Below, one piece after another: positions 8,488 to 17,631 of a stretch of DNA of 64,000 nucleotides. A program made the translations under genes and the position numbers. Below the pieces are notes generated by a model. That model was not told the DNA's origin. It saw nothing but the letters and a program-made list of their open reading frames with translations, and did not search any database. The stretch is taken from contig NZ_AP017898.1 in the NCBI RefSeq assembly GCF_003609835.1, positions 2,666,001-2,730,000 on the forward strand, written 5' to 3'. Position 1 is the first letter of the stretch, and each line of letters begins with the position of its first letter. The DNA comes from Sphingopyxis sp. FD7 (GTDB lineage Bacteria; Pseudomonadota; Alphaproteobacteria; Sphingomonadales; Sphingomonadaceae).

Positions 8488-9117
8488 TCACGTCAGCGTC
8501 GGAAAGCTCGCCTTCAGCCCGTCGATCACGAACTGCGCCGCGAGCGCGGCGAGCAGCACGCCGAGCAGGCGCGTGATCACCGCCTCGCCCTTGTGGCCGA
8601 TCAGCCGCATCAGCGGCCCCGCCGCCAGCAACGCCGCCAGCGTCAGAAGGAGGACGAGCAGCAGCGCGCCAAAGATGACGAAGGCGCGCTCGATCCCGCT
8701 GTTCTGCGACACGAGCAGCATCACCGAGGCGATCGACCCCGGCCCGGCGAGCATCGGCATCGCCATCGGGAACACCGACACATCCTCGACCTCCGGGGTC
8801 GCCTTGATCTTTTCGGCGCGCTGCTCGCGGCGTTCGGTGCGTTTCTCGAACACCATGTCGATCGCGATGATGAACAGCATGATGCCGCCCGCGATGCGGA
8901 AACTGTCGAGGTCGATGTGCAGGAAGCCGAGCAGCGCCTCGCCGAACATCGCGAAAAAGACGAGGATCGCCCCGGCGATGATCGTCGCGCGAATCGCCAT
9001 CGACCGGCGCTGTTGCGCGCTCGCCCCGCTCGTCAGGCTGGCATAGATCGGCGCGCAGCCCGGCGGGTCGATCACGACGAACAGCGTGACAAAGGCCGAG
9101 ACGAACAGGTCGATCAT
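8488..9117 (-). CDS. MarC family membrane protein
   Basis: A 209-residue inner-membrane protein of the MarC/YchE family with about six helices. It opens MIDLFVSAFVTLFVVIDPPG, the conserved N-terminus with the DPP motif; later segments include FRIAGGIMLFIIAIDMVF and PMAMPMLAGPGSIASVMLL. Family function is unsettled; the old drug-resistance link is not well supported. Its ATG overlaps the preceding lipoprotein stop (ATGA), so it is the last gene of the folD operon. Confidence 0.88.
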   Translation of the reverse strand: MIDLFVSAFVTLFVVIDPPGCAPIYASLTSGASAQQRRSMAIRATIIAGAILVFFAMFGEALLGFLHIDLDSFRIAGGIMLFIIAIDMVFEKRTERREQRAEKIKATPEVEDVSVFPMAMPMLAGPGSIASVMLLVSQNSGIERAFVIFGALLLVLLLTLAALLAAGPLMRLIGHKGEAVITRLLGVLLAALAAQFVIDGLKASFPTLT

Positions 9118-9785
9118 GGCTGCTTCGGCGCCGCGACCCGGTCGTCGATAACCACCGCCATATCCTTGCCGTCCCACAGGCGGACGGTGACGCGCCGCGA
9201 CCTGTCGGCGCGGACGGTCGAGGTCCAGCTGAGCGTCTGGTCGGGCGCCAGGCCGACCGCCATATCCTCGCCCTCGCCGCCCGCCTCGATCGGGACGGCG
9301 GGACGCGACCCGCACGCCGCCTGTTTCGACGCGATGAACTCGGGCGCCGGGCGCGGGCTCGCCAACCCGTCGCCATGGTCGAGAATCCACTCGGTCTTGC
9401 CGCTTCGGGGGTCGCGCAACCAGACGGTCGTGAAATAGCCGTTCGCCGTCCCCTTCTGCCACGCCCCGGTCGTCGCCGCGGCGTTGCCGTCGCAGCTGAC
9501 ATAGACGGCGTGCGGCTGCCACTTCACGGCTTCGGCAGGATCGGTCTGCGCCTTCAGCCAGTCCCGCGCCCTGACCCGCTCGGGCACGAACATGACGGCG
9601 TCGGGATGCGCGGTTTCGCGGAACGCGGTCCACTGCCCTTTTTCCTGCGCGAGCCGCGCAAAGGCGATTTCGGCCGCGATGAAACCACTGGGGTTGGCGG
9701 CGAGCGGCCGGTTGCGCGGCCCGCCCTGCGGCCCCGCACAAGCAGCCAGCATCAGGGCGACAACCATCGCAGGCAGCAGGCGCAT
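9114..9785 (-). CDS. Hypothetical lipoprotein
   Basis: A 223-residue protein with a clear lipoprotein signal ([16 protein letters not shown]). The mature part looks like a secreted stress-inducible or DUF4440-type fold, with a helix (ANPSGFIAAEIAFARLAQEKG) then WTAFRETAHPDAVMFVP and VSCDGNAAATTGAWQ, and a C-terminal beta region. I do not recognise a named function. It overlaps folD by one base (TGATG) and marC by four, so it is co-translated with them. Confidence 0.65.
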   Translation of the reverse strand: MRLLPAMVVALMLAACAGPQGGPRNRPLAANPSGFIAAEIAFARLAQEKGQWTAFRETAHPDAVMFVPERVRARDWLKAQTDPAEAVKWQPHAVYVSCDGNAAATTGAWQKGTANGYFTTVWLRDPRSGKTEWILDHGDGLASPRPAPEFIASKQAACGSRPAVPIEAGGEGEDMAVGLAPDQTLSWTSTVRADRSRRVTVRLWDGKDMAVVIDDRVAAPKQP

Positions 9786-10693
9786 CAGAAGCCCTCCGGA
9801 TCGGCGAGCCCCGCGCGGCGGTGCGCGGCGACGAGCGTGTTGCGCAGCAGGCAGGCGATGGTCATCGGCCCGACCCCGCCCGGAACCGGAGTGATCGCGT
9901 CGGCGACCTCCGCCACCCCGGCATAATCGACATCGCCGACCAGCCGACCCTTCGCCGCGCCCTCGGCGGGCGGAAGGCGGTTGATTCCGACGTCGATCAC
10001 GATCGCGCCGGGCTTGATCCAGTCGCCCTTCACCATCTCGGCGCGGCCGACCGCGGCGACGACGATGTCGGCACGGCGGACGAGCGCGGGCAGATCGCGC
10101 GTCCGGCTGTGTGCCATCGTCACCGTGCAATTGGCGCCGAGCAGCAGCTGGCCCATCGGCTTGCCGACGAGGATGGAGCGGCCGACGACGATCGCCTCCT
10201 TGCCCGAAAGATCGCCGAGCCGGTCCTGGAGGAGCAACAGGCAGCCATAGGGGGTGCAGGGCACCATGCCGGGGATGCCGAGCGCAAGCCGCCCGGCGCT
10301 CACCGGGGTCAGCCCGTCGACATCCTTGTCGGGATCGATCGTCGCCACCGCCGCCTGTTCGTCGAGATGGCCGGGCAGCGGCAGTTGCAGCAGGATGCCG
10401 TCGACCGCGTCGTCGGCGTTGAGCTGGCGAAGCAGCACCTCGACCTCATCCTGCGTCGCCGTCGCGGGCAGGCGATGCTCGAAGCTTGCCATGCCCGCTG
10501 CGAGCGTCGCCTTGCCCTTCGAGGCGACATAGACCGCGCTCGCCGGATCGTCGCCGACGAGCACGACGGCAAGCCCCGGAACGCGGCCCGTCGCCGCCTT
10601 GAACGCGGGAACCGCGTCGGCGATCCGCGCGCGCAGCCCGGCGGCGAACGCCTTGCCGTCGATCGCTTTGACGTCGGTAACGGCGCTGGTCAT
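9785..10693 (-). CDS. folD: Methylenetetrahydrofolate dehydrogenase / cyclohydrolase
   Basis: A 302-residue bifunctional FolD that interconverts methylene-, methenyl- and formyl-tetrahydrofolate with NADP. Diagnostic segments are [11 protein letters not shown] (catalytic Tyr and Lys), [40 protein letters not shown] for the dinucleotide, and [15 protein letters not shown] near the C-terminus. The length is normal. It lies three bases after yggT and overlaps the next lipoprotein, within a six-gene leftward operon starting at the queuosine-precursor transporter. Confidence 0.96.
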   Translation of the reverse strand: MTSAVTDVKAIDGKAFAAGLRARIADAVPAFKAATGRVPGLAVVLVGDDPASAVYVASKGKATLAAGMASFEHRLPATATQDEVEVLLRQLNADDAVDGILLQLPLPGHLDEQAAVATIDPDKDVDGLTPVSAGRLALGIPGMVPCTPYGCLLLLQDRLGDLSGKEAIVVGRSILVGKPMGQLLLGANCTVTMAHSRTRDLPALVRRADIVVAAVGRAEMVKGDWIKPGAIVIDVGINRLPPAEGAAKGRLVGDVDYAGVAEVADAITPVPGGVGPMTIACLLRNTLVAAHRRAGLADPEGF

Positions 10694-10696
10694 GCG

Positions 10697-11005
10697 TCAG
10701 GCCATCCCCGTCTGCATACCGAGCCGGTAGAGATAGGTCATCACGGGCCCCTGAAGGATGATGAGCAGGATCAGCACCACCATCGGCGTCAGGTCGATGC
10801 CGCCGAAATCGGGCATGATGCGACGAAAGGGGCGATAGAGCGGCTCGGTAATCCGGTCGAGCACATACCAGAGCTGCCCCACAAAATCATTGTGCGTGTT
10901 GATGACGTTGAAGGCGATCAGCCACGACATCACCGCCTGGACGATGATGATCCACCACAGGATGTTGAGCAGGATCGACAGAATATCGAGAAGCATGAAA
11001 TACAA
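10697..11005 (-). CDS. YggT family membrane protein
   Basis: A 102-residue protein with two hydrophobic segments (LLDILSILLNILWWIIIVQA and MVVLILLIILQGPVMTYLY) flanking the conserved RITEPLYRPFRRIMPDFGGIDLTP. The family is linked to cell shape and osmotic tolerance in other bacteria. The likely start is TTG with GGAGA six bases upstream; an ATG three codons later has poor Shine-Dalgarno spacing. It sits between argB and folD in one operon. Confidence 0.85.
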   Translation of the reverse strand: MYFMLLDILSILLNILWWIIIVQAVMSWLIAFNVINTHNDFVGQLWYVLDRITEPLYRPFRRIMPDFGGIDLTPMVVLILLIILQGPVMTYLYRLGMQTGMA

Positions 11006-11041
11006 GGACAGTCTCCGGCCGAAAGGTCGATGGCGGCGATG

Positions 11042-11950
11042 TTAGCGGTGAATGAGCGTCCCCGCACCCCTTGCGGTGAAAATTTCGAGCAGCATCGCGT
11101 GCGGGATGCGCCCGTCGAGGATGACCGCAGCCTCGACCCCGGCATCGACCGCGGCGACGCAGGTTTCGACCTTGGGGATCATGCCGCCGGTGATCGTCGC
11201 ATCCTCCTTCAGCGCATCGATCGCCGCGCGGTCGAGGTCGGTGAGCAGTTCGCCCGCCTTGTCGAGCACCCCGGCAACATCGGTCAGCAGGAAGAAACGC
11301 CTGGCGCCAAGCGCTCCGGCGATCGCCCCCGCCATCGTATCGGCGTTGATATTATAGGTTGCGCCATCGGCGCCGAGCGCGACCGGCGCCACCACGGGGA
11401 TGAAATTGTCGCTCGCCAGATTTTTGAGGATCGTCGGATCGACCGCGACGGGCTCGCCGACGAAGCCCAGGTCGACGTGGCGCTCGATCCCCGAATTGGG
11501 GTCGGCCTCGGTGCGCTTCACCTTTTCGGCGAGGACGAGATTGGCGTCCTTGCCCGAAATGCCGACCGCACGGCCGCCAAGCCCCGCGATCCAGCCGACG
11601 ATTTCCTTGTTGATCCTGCCCGCGAGCACCATCTCGGCGACCTCGGCGGTCGCCGCGTCGGTAACGCGGAGGCCCCCGACAAAGGTCGATTCGATCCCCA
11701 GCTGTTTCAGCATCGCGCCGATCTGCGGCCCGCCGCCATGGACGACGACGGGGTTGATCCCGACGGCCTTCAGCAGCACGACATCCTCGGCGAAGTCGCG
11801 CTGCGCCTCGGGATCGCCCATCGCGTGGCCGCCATATTTGATGACAAAGGTTTCGCCCGCATAGCGCTGCAGATAGGGCAGCGCCTCGACGAGCGTTTCG
11901 GCCTTGGCGAGCAGGTCGGGCATTTTCGAGGGATCGGTCATCGATATCAT
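11042..11950 (-). CDS. argB: Acetylglutamate kinase
   Basis: A 302-residue ArgB, the second step of arginine synthesis (phosphorylates N-acetylglutamate). Nucleotide and substrate motifs are intact: [42 protein letters not shown] and [16 protein letters not shown]. The N-terminal helix ([20 protein letters not shown]) is the type found in arginine-inhibitable hexameric enzymes, so feedback control is plausible. The ATG overlaps the stop of the upstream transporter as ATGA; a second in-frame ATG three codons on is possible. No other arg gene is nearby. Confidence 0.95.
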   Translation of the reverse strand: MISMTDPSKMPDLLAKAETLVEALPYLQRYAGETFVIKYGGHAMGDPEAQRDFAEDVVLLKAVGINPVVVHGGGPQIGAMLKQLGIESTFVGGLRVTDAATAEVAEMVLAGRINKEIVGWIAGLGGRAVGISGKDANLVLAEKVKRTEADPNSGIERHVDLGFVGEPVAVDPTILKNLASDNFIPVVAPVALGADGATYNINADTMAGAIAGALGARRFFLLTDVAGVLDKAGELLTDLDRAAIDALKEDATITGGMIPKVETCVAAVDAGVEAAVILDGRIPHAMLLEIFTARGAGTLIHR

Positions 11951-12624
11951 CCGGCGTTCTTCGCATCGAGGCTGCGGCCCAGCGCGACCAGCCCGGTGAT
12001 GACGAAAGGAATGACGAGCACCGACAGCACCACCTTGGCAAGCATCTGCCCGCCCATCAGGTTGGCGATCGGGAACACGCCGTAAAAAGCGATCGTCACG
12101 AACAGCAATGTATCGACGATCTGGCTCAAGGCGCTGGCGATCGCGCCGCGGATCGCGAGCCAGGTCGTTCCGGTGCCGGCGCCATCGCGCCCGCGCAGCT
12201 TGGAAAAGATGGTGACGTTCAGGAATTGCGAGGTGCCATAGGCGACGATGCCGGCGGCCATCAGGCGCGGGCTTTGCCCAAGGATCGTGTCAAAAGCCGC
12301 CAGCCGTTCGGGCTGCATTTCGGGAGAGGCCGGAAGCGCGAGGACAAGGGCGGTCAGCATGATCGACAGCACCAGCGGAACGAAACCCCACAGGACGATC
12401 CGGTTCGCGACCGATTGCCCATGCAGTTCGGACACGGCGCTCGACAGCGCGACGAGCATCAGGAAGGCAAAAATCCCGGCCTCGACCGCCAGCCAGTCGC
12501 CGAGCGCGACCTGCTTGTTGCCGAGCACCCCCGCGAGCACCACCATGCCGCCATAGACGATCGAGAAAAGGAAGAGCGAGGGCGAGAGCGTGCGCGGCAG
12601 CGCCGCCGAGGTCGTGTCGGTCAT
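11947..12624 (-). CDS. Queuosine precursor transporter (YhhQ/VUT family)
   Basis: A 225-residue membrane protein with six to seven helices of the COG1738 family, which takes up deazaguanine precursors of queuosine. Family marks include [20 protein letters not shown] near the N-terminus, the helix pair around [20 protein letters not shown], and [20 protein letters not shown]. It heads a leftward operon and overlaps argB by four bases. The window also has queF and gluQRS elsewhere, so the cell can likely both make and modify queuosine, with this protein as a salvage route. Confidence 0.85.
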   Translation of the reverse strand: MTDTTSAALPRTLSPSLFLFSIVYGGMVVLAGVLGNKQVALGDWLAVEAGIFAFLMLVALSSAVSELHGQSVANRIVLWGFVPLVLSIMLTALVLALPASPEMQPERLAAFDTILGQSPRLMAAGIVAYGTSQFLNVTIFSKLRGRDGAGTGTTWLAIRGAIASALSQIVDTLLFVTIAFYGVFPIANLMGGQMLAKVVLSVLVIPFVITGLVALGRSLDAKNAG

Positions 12625-12666
12625 GCCGCCCGATAGTCGCTTTTGCGCAGCGTGGAAAGATGCCGG

Positions 12667-14625
12667 TCAATCGGGCGGATTATGCTTGGCGAGAAAGGTC
12701 TCGATCGAGGTCAGCAGCGTCATCCGGTCGGCCTCTCGGGTGAAATAATGGTCGGCGAGCGGGATCGAGACGAATTCCACCACCTTGCCGGCCTTGCGCA
12801 TCGCGCCATACATCTTCGCCGACTGGGCATGATCGACGGTGACGTCCTTCTTGCTGTGAATCAGCAGCAGCGGCGTCTTGATCCGGTCGATCGCGTTGAT
12901 CGGCGACACCGCGGAAAAATCGGGCGTCATCTTCTGCCATTGGGTCCGATAGAGGCGGGCGCGGACATCGTTACCGAAATCATTGACCTCGCGGCGCAGG
13001 TTGGAAACGCCGTTGATCGAGATCGCGCAGCGATACTGGTCGGGATCCTTGGCGATCCCCCACATCGCGGCATAGCCGCCATAGGAGGCGCCGACGATGC
13101 ACACGCGCTTCGGGTCGACGATCCCCTCGGCCACCGCCCAGCGCACGCCGTCGCTCACATCGTCCTGCATCGCAAAACCCATCTGCCCCTGCCCGGCCTT
13201 CAGGAATTTTTCGCCATAACCGGTCGAACCGCGAAAATTGGGCTGGAGCACGGCATAGCCGCGCTCGGCCAGAAACTGCGCCCAATAGTCATAGGTCAGC
13301 TCGTCATGCCCCCACGGCCCACCGTGCGGCATGACGATGAAGGGCAGGTTTTTCGTCGCCCGGCCGCGCGGCATCGTCAGCACGCCCTCGATCTCGAGCC
13401 CGTCGCGCGCCTTGTACTGGACGAGCCGGGCGCGCGAGAGCCGCTTGGCGCCGATCACCTCGTTCACCGCGGCAAGCCGATCGAGCGACCCTGTCGCGGC
13501 GTCGAAGAAATAAAAGAGGCCCGGATTGTCGGGCGTGCTGATCCGGACCAGCAACTTGGACAGATCGCGGCTATAGCTTTCGATGCGGACGCGTGAGCGC
13601 GGCGAAGCGGCATCGAGCGTCGCTTGATGCGCGGCCATTTTAGGATCGATCCAATGGATCGGCCGCGCATCGTCCGACGTATAATAGCCAAGGAGCCCCG
13701 CCCCGTCGGACGACAGAATCGCGCCTTCAATATCGGCATTTTCGGCCGTGTAAGCGATCCGCACCTCGCGCCCGGTCGTCAGATCGATTTCGGCGATCGC
13801 CGTCCGGCCGTCGGCGGATTCCTTGTAGACCAGGCCATGGTCGGTGCCGGGCACGAAGAGGAAGGGGATCGTCAGTTCCTCCTCGTCGCGCAGCGACGCG
13901 CTGTCGATCGAGCGGAAGGCGCCGCCGCCGTCGCGGCGATAGAGCAGGGTCGCCTTGGTCGACTGGTCGCGGTAGCCGATCCCGTAGCGAACGCGGCCGA
14001 GATGGTCGGCGCCCCAGTCCATGACGCTCGTCCGCCCGTTCACCTCGGTCTTCTTGCGGCCGGTCGCGACATCGACGCGATAGACGGCGGGCCAGAAATC
14101 GTCGCCCTCATAGATGCTGTTCTGCCCGGCGACCAGAATCTCGCGGCTGCCGTCGGTCGGCACCCAGAGCAGGTCGGCAGCATTCTGGCCCTTGAGATCC
14201 CACAACAGCCGCGTCGCCTTGCCCGTCGTGCGACTGAGTCCGAGCAGGCGCGTGATATACCAGTTTTCGGCCTCGACCGGCAGCAGCGCCCGCAATCCGA
14301 TGACGATGTCGTCGTCGCCGACCCAGCGCAGCCAGTCGATTTCGGTCTGGTCGGGCACCCCGATAAAGACCGCGGCCGCCGTATCGCCGCGCAGCGGCAG
14401 AATGCCGATGCGCTGCTCGCCCTTGACCCCGAAAAGCCCTGCGACATGCCGGCCGTCGGGCGAAATTTCGGGCATTTCCATGAACGGCAGCCGCGCGAAA
14501 GCGGCGGTAGGAAGCGGCTCGAACGTCGCCGCAGCGCGCGGCGCAGCTGGTGCGGCGCCCCCCTCTTGGCCAAGCAGCGGCGACGAAAAGGCGAGCGCGA
14601 CCCCCGCCAGGATGAAACGAAGCAT
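12667..14625 (-). CDS. S9 family prolyl-oligopeptidase-like peptidase
   Basis: A 652-residue exported serine peptidase. A signal peptide (MLRFILAGVALAFSSPLLGQ) precedes a beta-propeller-like region of about 370 residues. The alpha/beta hydrolase domain has the catalytic triad visible: Ser-514 in GASYGGYA, Asp-594 in HSKKDVTVDHA and His-626 in ADHYF. PHGGPWGHDELTYDYWAQFL and NFRGSTGYGEKFLKAG are typical of dipeptidyl and acylaminoacyl peptidases. It probably degrades peptides in the periplasm. It stands 42 bases before the queuosine-precursor transporter and is divergent from a nucleoside transporter. Confidence 0.9.
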   Translation of the reverse strand: MLRFILAGVALAFSSPLLGQEGGAAPAAPRAAATFEPLPTAAFARLPFMEMPEISPDGRHVAGLFGVKGEQRIGILPLRGDTAAAVFIGVPDQTEIDWLRWVGDDDIVIGLRALLPVEAENWYITRLLGLSRTTGKATRLLWDLKGQNAADLLWVPTDGSREILVAGQNSIYEGDDFWPAVYRVDVATGRKKTEVNGRTSVMDWGADHLGRVRYGIGYRDQSTKATLLYRRDGGGAFRSIDSASLRDEEELTIPFLFVPGTDHGLVYKESADGRTAIAEIDLTTGREVRIAYTAENADIEGAILSSDGAGLLGYYTSDDARPIHWIDPKMAAHQATLDAASPRSRVRIESYSRDLSKLLVRISTPDNPGLFYFFDAATGSLDRLAAVNEVIGAKRLSRARLVQYKARDGLEIEGVLTMPRGRATKNLPFIVMPHGGPWGHDELTYDYWAQFLAERGYAVLQPNFRGSTGYGEKFLKAGQGQMGFAMQDDVSDGVRWAVAEGIVDPKRVCIVGASYGGYAAMWGIAKDPDQYRCAISINGVSNLRREVNDFGNDVRARLYRTQWQKMTPDFSAVSPINAIDRIKTPLLLIHSKKDVTVDHAQSAKMYGAMRKAGKVVEFVSIPLADHYFTREADRMTLLTSIETFLAKHNPPD

Positions 14626-14718
14626 GCTTACCCCCGACGCCAACGCCCCAATCTAAAACGGAAATTCCGGGAGGCCAAGTCGATTTGCATCGACCCAGTC
14701 GACGGGAGGCCGAATTTC

Positions 14719-14746
14719 TTGCCCTGACGCCAAAGCCCGCTAGACA
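14719..14746 (+). promoter_or_regulatory. Possible sigma-70 promoter for the nucleoside transporter
   Basis: TTGCCC and TAGACA are separated by 16 bases, with the -10 about 35 bases before the ATG. This matches a weak housekeeping promoter and is the only such pair I see in this divergent gap. Confidence 0.3.
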
Positions 14747-14779
14747 GGCGCATTAACTTGCGGGGGACGCATCGACATC

Positions 14780-16033
14780 ATGGAACGCCTGATCGGTCTT
14801 GCCGGCATCGTCGCTTTGCTTGCGATTGCCGTGCTTTTTTCATCGAACCGCCGCTGGATTCGCCTGCGCGTCGTCATCCCCGCCTTTCTGCTCCAGGCCG
14901 GGTTCGCGGTGCTCGTCATCGGAACGCCGTGGGGCCGCGCGGTGATCCAGGCGATGTCGAACGGCGTGTCGAACCTGCTCGGCTATGCCAAGGCGGGCAC
15001 GGATTTCATCTTCGGCCCGCTCGCCTCGCCCGAAATGGGGGCGAACAGCTTTGCGATCGCCGCGCTGCCGGTGATCGTCTTCTTCGCCTCGCTCATCTCG
15101 ATCCTCTATTATCTCGGCATCATGCAGCTCGTCATCAAATGGGTCGGCGGCGCGATCCAGAAGGTCACGGGCATCACCAAGGTCGAAAGCCTGGGCGCCG
15201 CGGCGAACATCTTTGTCGGCCAGTCCGAATCGCCGCTCGTCATCCGCCCCTATCTCGCGGGCCTCACCCCGTCGCAGCTGTTCACGGTGATGACCGTCGG
15301 GATGGCGGGAGTCGCGGGCACGATCCTTGGCGCCTATGCGAGCATGATCGGCGAACAATTGCTGCCCTATCTGCTCGCCGCCAGCTTCATGTCGGCGCCG
15401 GGCGGCATATTGATGGCCAAGATCATGATGCCCGACGATCCCAAGGATCTGGGCATCGAACCCGTCATCATGCCCGAGGCGAGCCATGACGAGGAAAAGC
15501 CCGCGAACATCATCATGGCGGCGGCGCAGGGCGCGCAAACCGGCGTGAAGCTGGCGGTCGCGGTCGGCGCGATGGTCCTCGCCTTCGTCGCGCTCGTCGC
15601 GCTCGCCAACGGCCTGCTCGCGGGCATCGGCGGCTGGTTCGGCTATCCGGACCTGTCGTTCCAGGCGGTGATCGGGGCGATTTTCCGCCCGGTGATGTGG
15701 CTGATGGGCGTGCCGTGGGACGAAAGCGCCATCGTCGGCGGCCTGTTCGGCAGCAAGGTCGTGCTCAACGAATTCGTCGCCTTCATCGATCTTGGCCGCG
15801 TGCAGGGCGACCTGTCGATGACCGGGGTGGCGATCGCGACCTTTGCGCTGTGCGGTTTCGCCAATTTCAGCTCGATCGCGATCCAGATGGCGGTGACGGG
15901 GGGGCTGGCGCCCAACCAGCGGCCGATGATCGCCAGGCTCGGGCTGAAGGCGCTGCTTGCGGGCAGCCTGTCGAACCTGATGTCGGCGGCGCTCGCCGGG
16001 TTGATGATCGGGCTGGTTCCTCCGATCGGATAA
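14780..16033 (+). CDS. Concentrative nucleoside transporter (CNT/NupC family)
   Basis: A 417-residue inner-membrane symporter for nucleosides. The CNT layout is complete: an N-terminal helix group, then VIVFFASLISILYYLGIMQ, the substrate region GAAANIFVGQSESPLVIRPY, and the C-terminal core SKVVLNEFVAFIDLG and LCGFANFSSIAIQMAVTGGL. The polar residues of the QSE, NEF and FANFSS segments bind nucleoside and cation in characterised members. It is a single gene, divergent from the S9 peptidase, which would fit scavenging of nucleosides and peptides. Confidence 0.92.
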   Translation: MERLIGLAGIVALLAIAVLFSSNRRWIRLRVVIPAFLLQAGFAVLVIGTPWGRAVIQAMSNGVSNLLGYAKAGTDFIFGPLASPEMGANSFAIAALPVIVFFASLISILYYLGIMQLVIKWVGGAIQKVTGITKVESLGAAANIFVGQSESPLVIRPYLAGLTPSQLFTVMTVGMAGVAGTILGAYASMIGEQLLPYLLAASFMSAPGGILMAKIMMPDDPKDLGIEPVIMPEASHDEEKPANIIMAAAQGAQTGVKLAVAVGAMVLAFVALVALANGLLAGIGGWFGYPDLSFQAVIGAIFRPVMWLMGVPWDESAIVGGLFGSKVVLNEFVAFIDLGRVQGDLSMTGVAIATFALCGFANFSSIAIQMAVTGGLAPNQRPMIARLGLKALLAGSLSNLMSAALAGLMIGLVPPIG

Positions 16034-16134
16034 TCGGCCGGAAACAGGCGTGATGATTGCGGGTCACGGACAAATGACTTAAACTCGGCACAAAAGACGT
16101 GTCCCGGGTCGCATTCGTCAACAGGGAGGCTGTC

Positions 16135-16734
16135 ATGAAATCCGCTTATGCCTTGTCGCTGCTTGCCGCGGTTGCGGCGGGCTGGCTCGCCACCGCGAAC
16201 GCTCAGCCCCCCGAAGACAAAATGTATCGCCCGCCGGAGGCGACCATCTATCGCGATGCCGGTTTCCGCGGTCCCGCGGTCTTCGTCGGCGAGGCCAAGC
16301 CGAATCTCGGTCTCGCCTGGCCGGTCAATTCGGTCCGCGTCGCGAGCGGCCGCTGGGAGCTTTGCGAGCGCACGCGCTATCGCGGAAATTGCCGGACGAT
16401 CGACCGCGACACACCGATGCTCAACAATATCCTGCGCGGCCTGACGATCCAGTCGATCCGCCCGGTCGGCAATGGCGGCGGCTGGAGCCCGCATCCGCCT
16501 GCCAACGATCAGAGCGTACGGGGCAATTTTGCCGAGTTCCATACCCAGCCGTCGAGCGGCAACACTCGCGTCCCTGCCTGCACGCAGGGATCGGCAACCG
16601 CCAATTGCGCGGCGCGCGCTGCCGACAACTGGTGCCGTTCGATCGGCTGGAACGGGTCAGCGCGCGAGCATATGGAAACGGTCGGCGGGCGCGTCTATCT
16701 CGCCGATGTGCTGTGCGTCCGCTCAGGCTATTGA
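16135..16734 (+). CDS. Secreted beta/gamma-crystallin-like protein
   Basis: A 199-residue protein with a signal peptide (MKSAYALSLLAAVAAGWLATANA). Residues about 38-105 resemble one beta/gamma-crystallin domain: ATIYRDAGFRGPAVFVGE, then SVRVASGRWELCERTRYRGN and LRGLTIQSIRPV. The C-terminal 70 residues hold several Cys (VPACTQGSATANCAARAADN, CRSIGW, VLCVR) that could form disulfides. Periplasmic or surface location is likely; a role in calcium binding or envelope protection is only suggested by the fold. It lies 11 bases before the MliC-like gene with which it is probably transcribed. Confidence 0.7.
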   Translation: MKSAYALSLLAAVAAGWLATANAQPPEDKMYRPPEATIYRDAGFRGPAVFVGEAKPNLGLAWPVNSVRVASGRWELCERTRYRGNCRTIDRDTPMLNNILRGLTIQSIRPVGNGGGWSPHPPANDQSVRGNFAEFHTQPSSGNTRVPACTQGSATANCAARAADNWCRSIGWNGSAREHMETVGGRVYLADVLCVRSGY

Positions 16735-16745
16735 GGAGACAGAGC

Positions 16746-17069
16746 ATGGCTGGTTTCAAAATCCTCACCGGCGGCGGAGCGGCCGTGCTGCTCCTGTCGG
16801 CCTGTGCCTCGGTCGGCGGCCCCGGCGTCAGCACCTATTATGAATGCGACCGCGGAACGCGGTTGAAGGTCGATTTTGTGGGCAACCGCGCGCTCGTCGG
16901 CGTCAACGGCGCGCGTGCCGTCGCGATGCGGCAAACCCCGGCGGCGAGCGGCGTCATCTACGAAAATAATCAGGGCTGGCGCCTGCATACAAAGGGCAAT
17001 GAGGCGATGTGGAACACCGCCGCGCGCTCGGCACCCGAAAGCTGCCGGCAGGTTGCCGTTCCCCGCTAA
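16746..17069 (+). CDS. MliC-like lysozyme-inhibitor family lipoprotein
   Basis: A 107-residue lipoprotein: MAGFKILTGGGAAVLLLSAC gives a lipobox at Cys-20. The mature domain fits the MliC/DUF family of c-type lysozyme inhibitors: TYYECDRGTRLKVDFVGNRA, MRQTPAASGVIYENNQGWRL and HTKGNEAMWN, with the terminal Cys able to pair with the first. The conserved SASG-like loop appears here as AASGVIYE. It may protect peptidoglycan in the periplasm. The assignment rests on pattern only. Confidence 0.65.
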   Translation: MAGFKILTGGGAAVLLLSACASVGGPGVSTYYECDRGTRLKVDFVGNRALVGVNGARAVAMRQTPAASGVIYENNQGWRLHTKGNEAMWNTAARSAPESCRQVAVPR

Positions 17070-17074
17070 TAGCG

Positions 17075-17563
17075 TCAGGGCCGGGCCGGCGCCTTGCAGC
17101 CGCGCTCCAGCCCGACGCCTTTCAGGAAGCCGCGGCGCACCGTTCCCGCATAAACGGCGAGCGCGTAGCGCCGCCGCTCGGCGTTGGCGCCTGTAATCTC
17201 GCCGATCAGGCCACGGAAGGGAATGATCGAACCCGCAACGGTGCCGGCGACGCGGCCCGCGGTTTCCTCCCGCTTTTCGGCGCGGCTCTTGTCGACCTGT
17301 TCGTTGACGTCGGGACCGAGCACCGCGTCGAGTTCCTGCACTTCGCGGATGATCGCCGCACAGCGGCCGAGGCCCGCCAGCGAATATGGGGCCTCCTGGA
17401 TTTCAAGCAGCTTCGGCGGCACTTCCTTGCCGTCGAACGGCTCGGTCACCTGGTTCGCGGTATCCTCGATCGTCGAATCCTCGGGCGCGCCCTGCTGAGC
17501 GTTGGCGGGCACGGCCATGGCCGAACAGATGGCGGCCGCAAAAAATAGAGCCTTGTTAAGCAT
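17075..17563 (-). CDS. Hypothetical secreted protein
   Basis: A 162-residue protein with a signal peptide (MLNKALFFAAAICSAMAVPANA-Q). The rest is mainly helical with a conserved-looking middle (VPPKLLEIQEAPYSLAGLGR, CAAIIREVQELDAVLGPDV) and a glycine-containing hydrophobic patch (AGTVAGSIIPFRGLIGEITG) that might be a membrane-inserting hairpin. The two Cys could pair. I do not recognise a family name. It converges on the MliC-like gene with only five bases between the stops. Confidence 0.6.
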   Translation of the reverse strand: MLNKALFFAAAICSAMAVPANAQQGAPEDSTIEDTANQVTEPFDGKEVPPKLLEIQEAPYSLAGLGRCAAIIREVQELDAVLGPDVNEQVDKSRAEKREETAGRVAGTVAGSIIPFRGLIGEITGANAERRRYALAVYAGTVRRGFLKGVGLERGCKAPARP

Positions 17564-17631
17564 GGTGATGTCGATTCCCGGTTTTCTCAACAATCCAACG
17601 CATCAGACGCCTTTCGGCTCCGCCGAGCCGC

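Noticed and set aside
9821..12085. 754-codon rightward open frame opposite folD-argB
   Set aside because: Antisense artefact; composition is His/Arg/Asp-rich and lacks domains.
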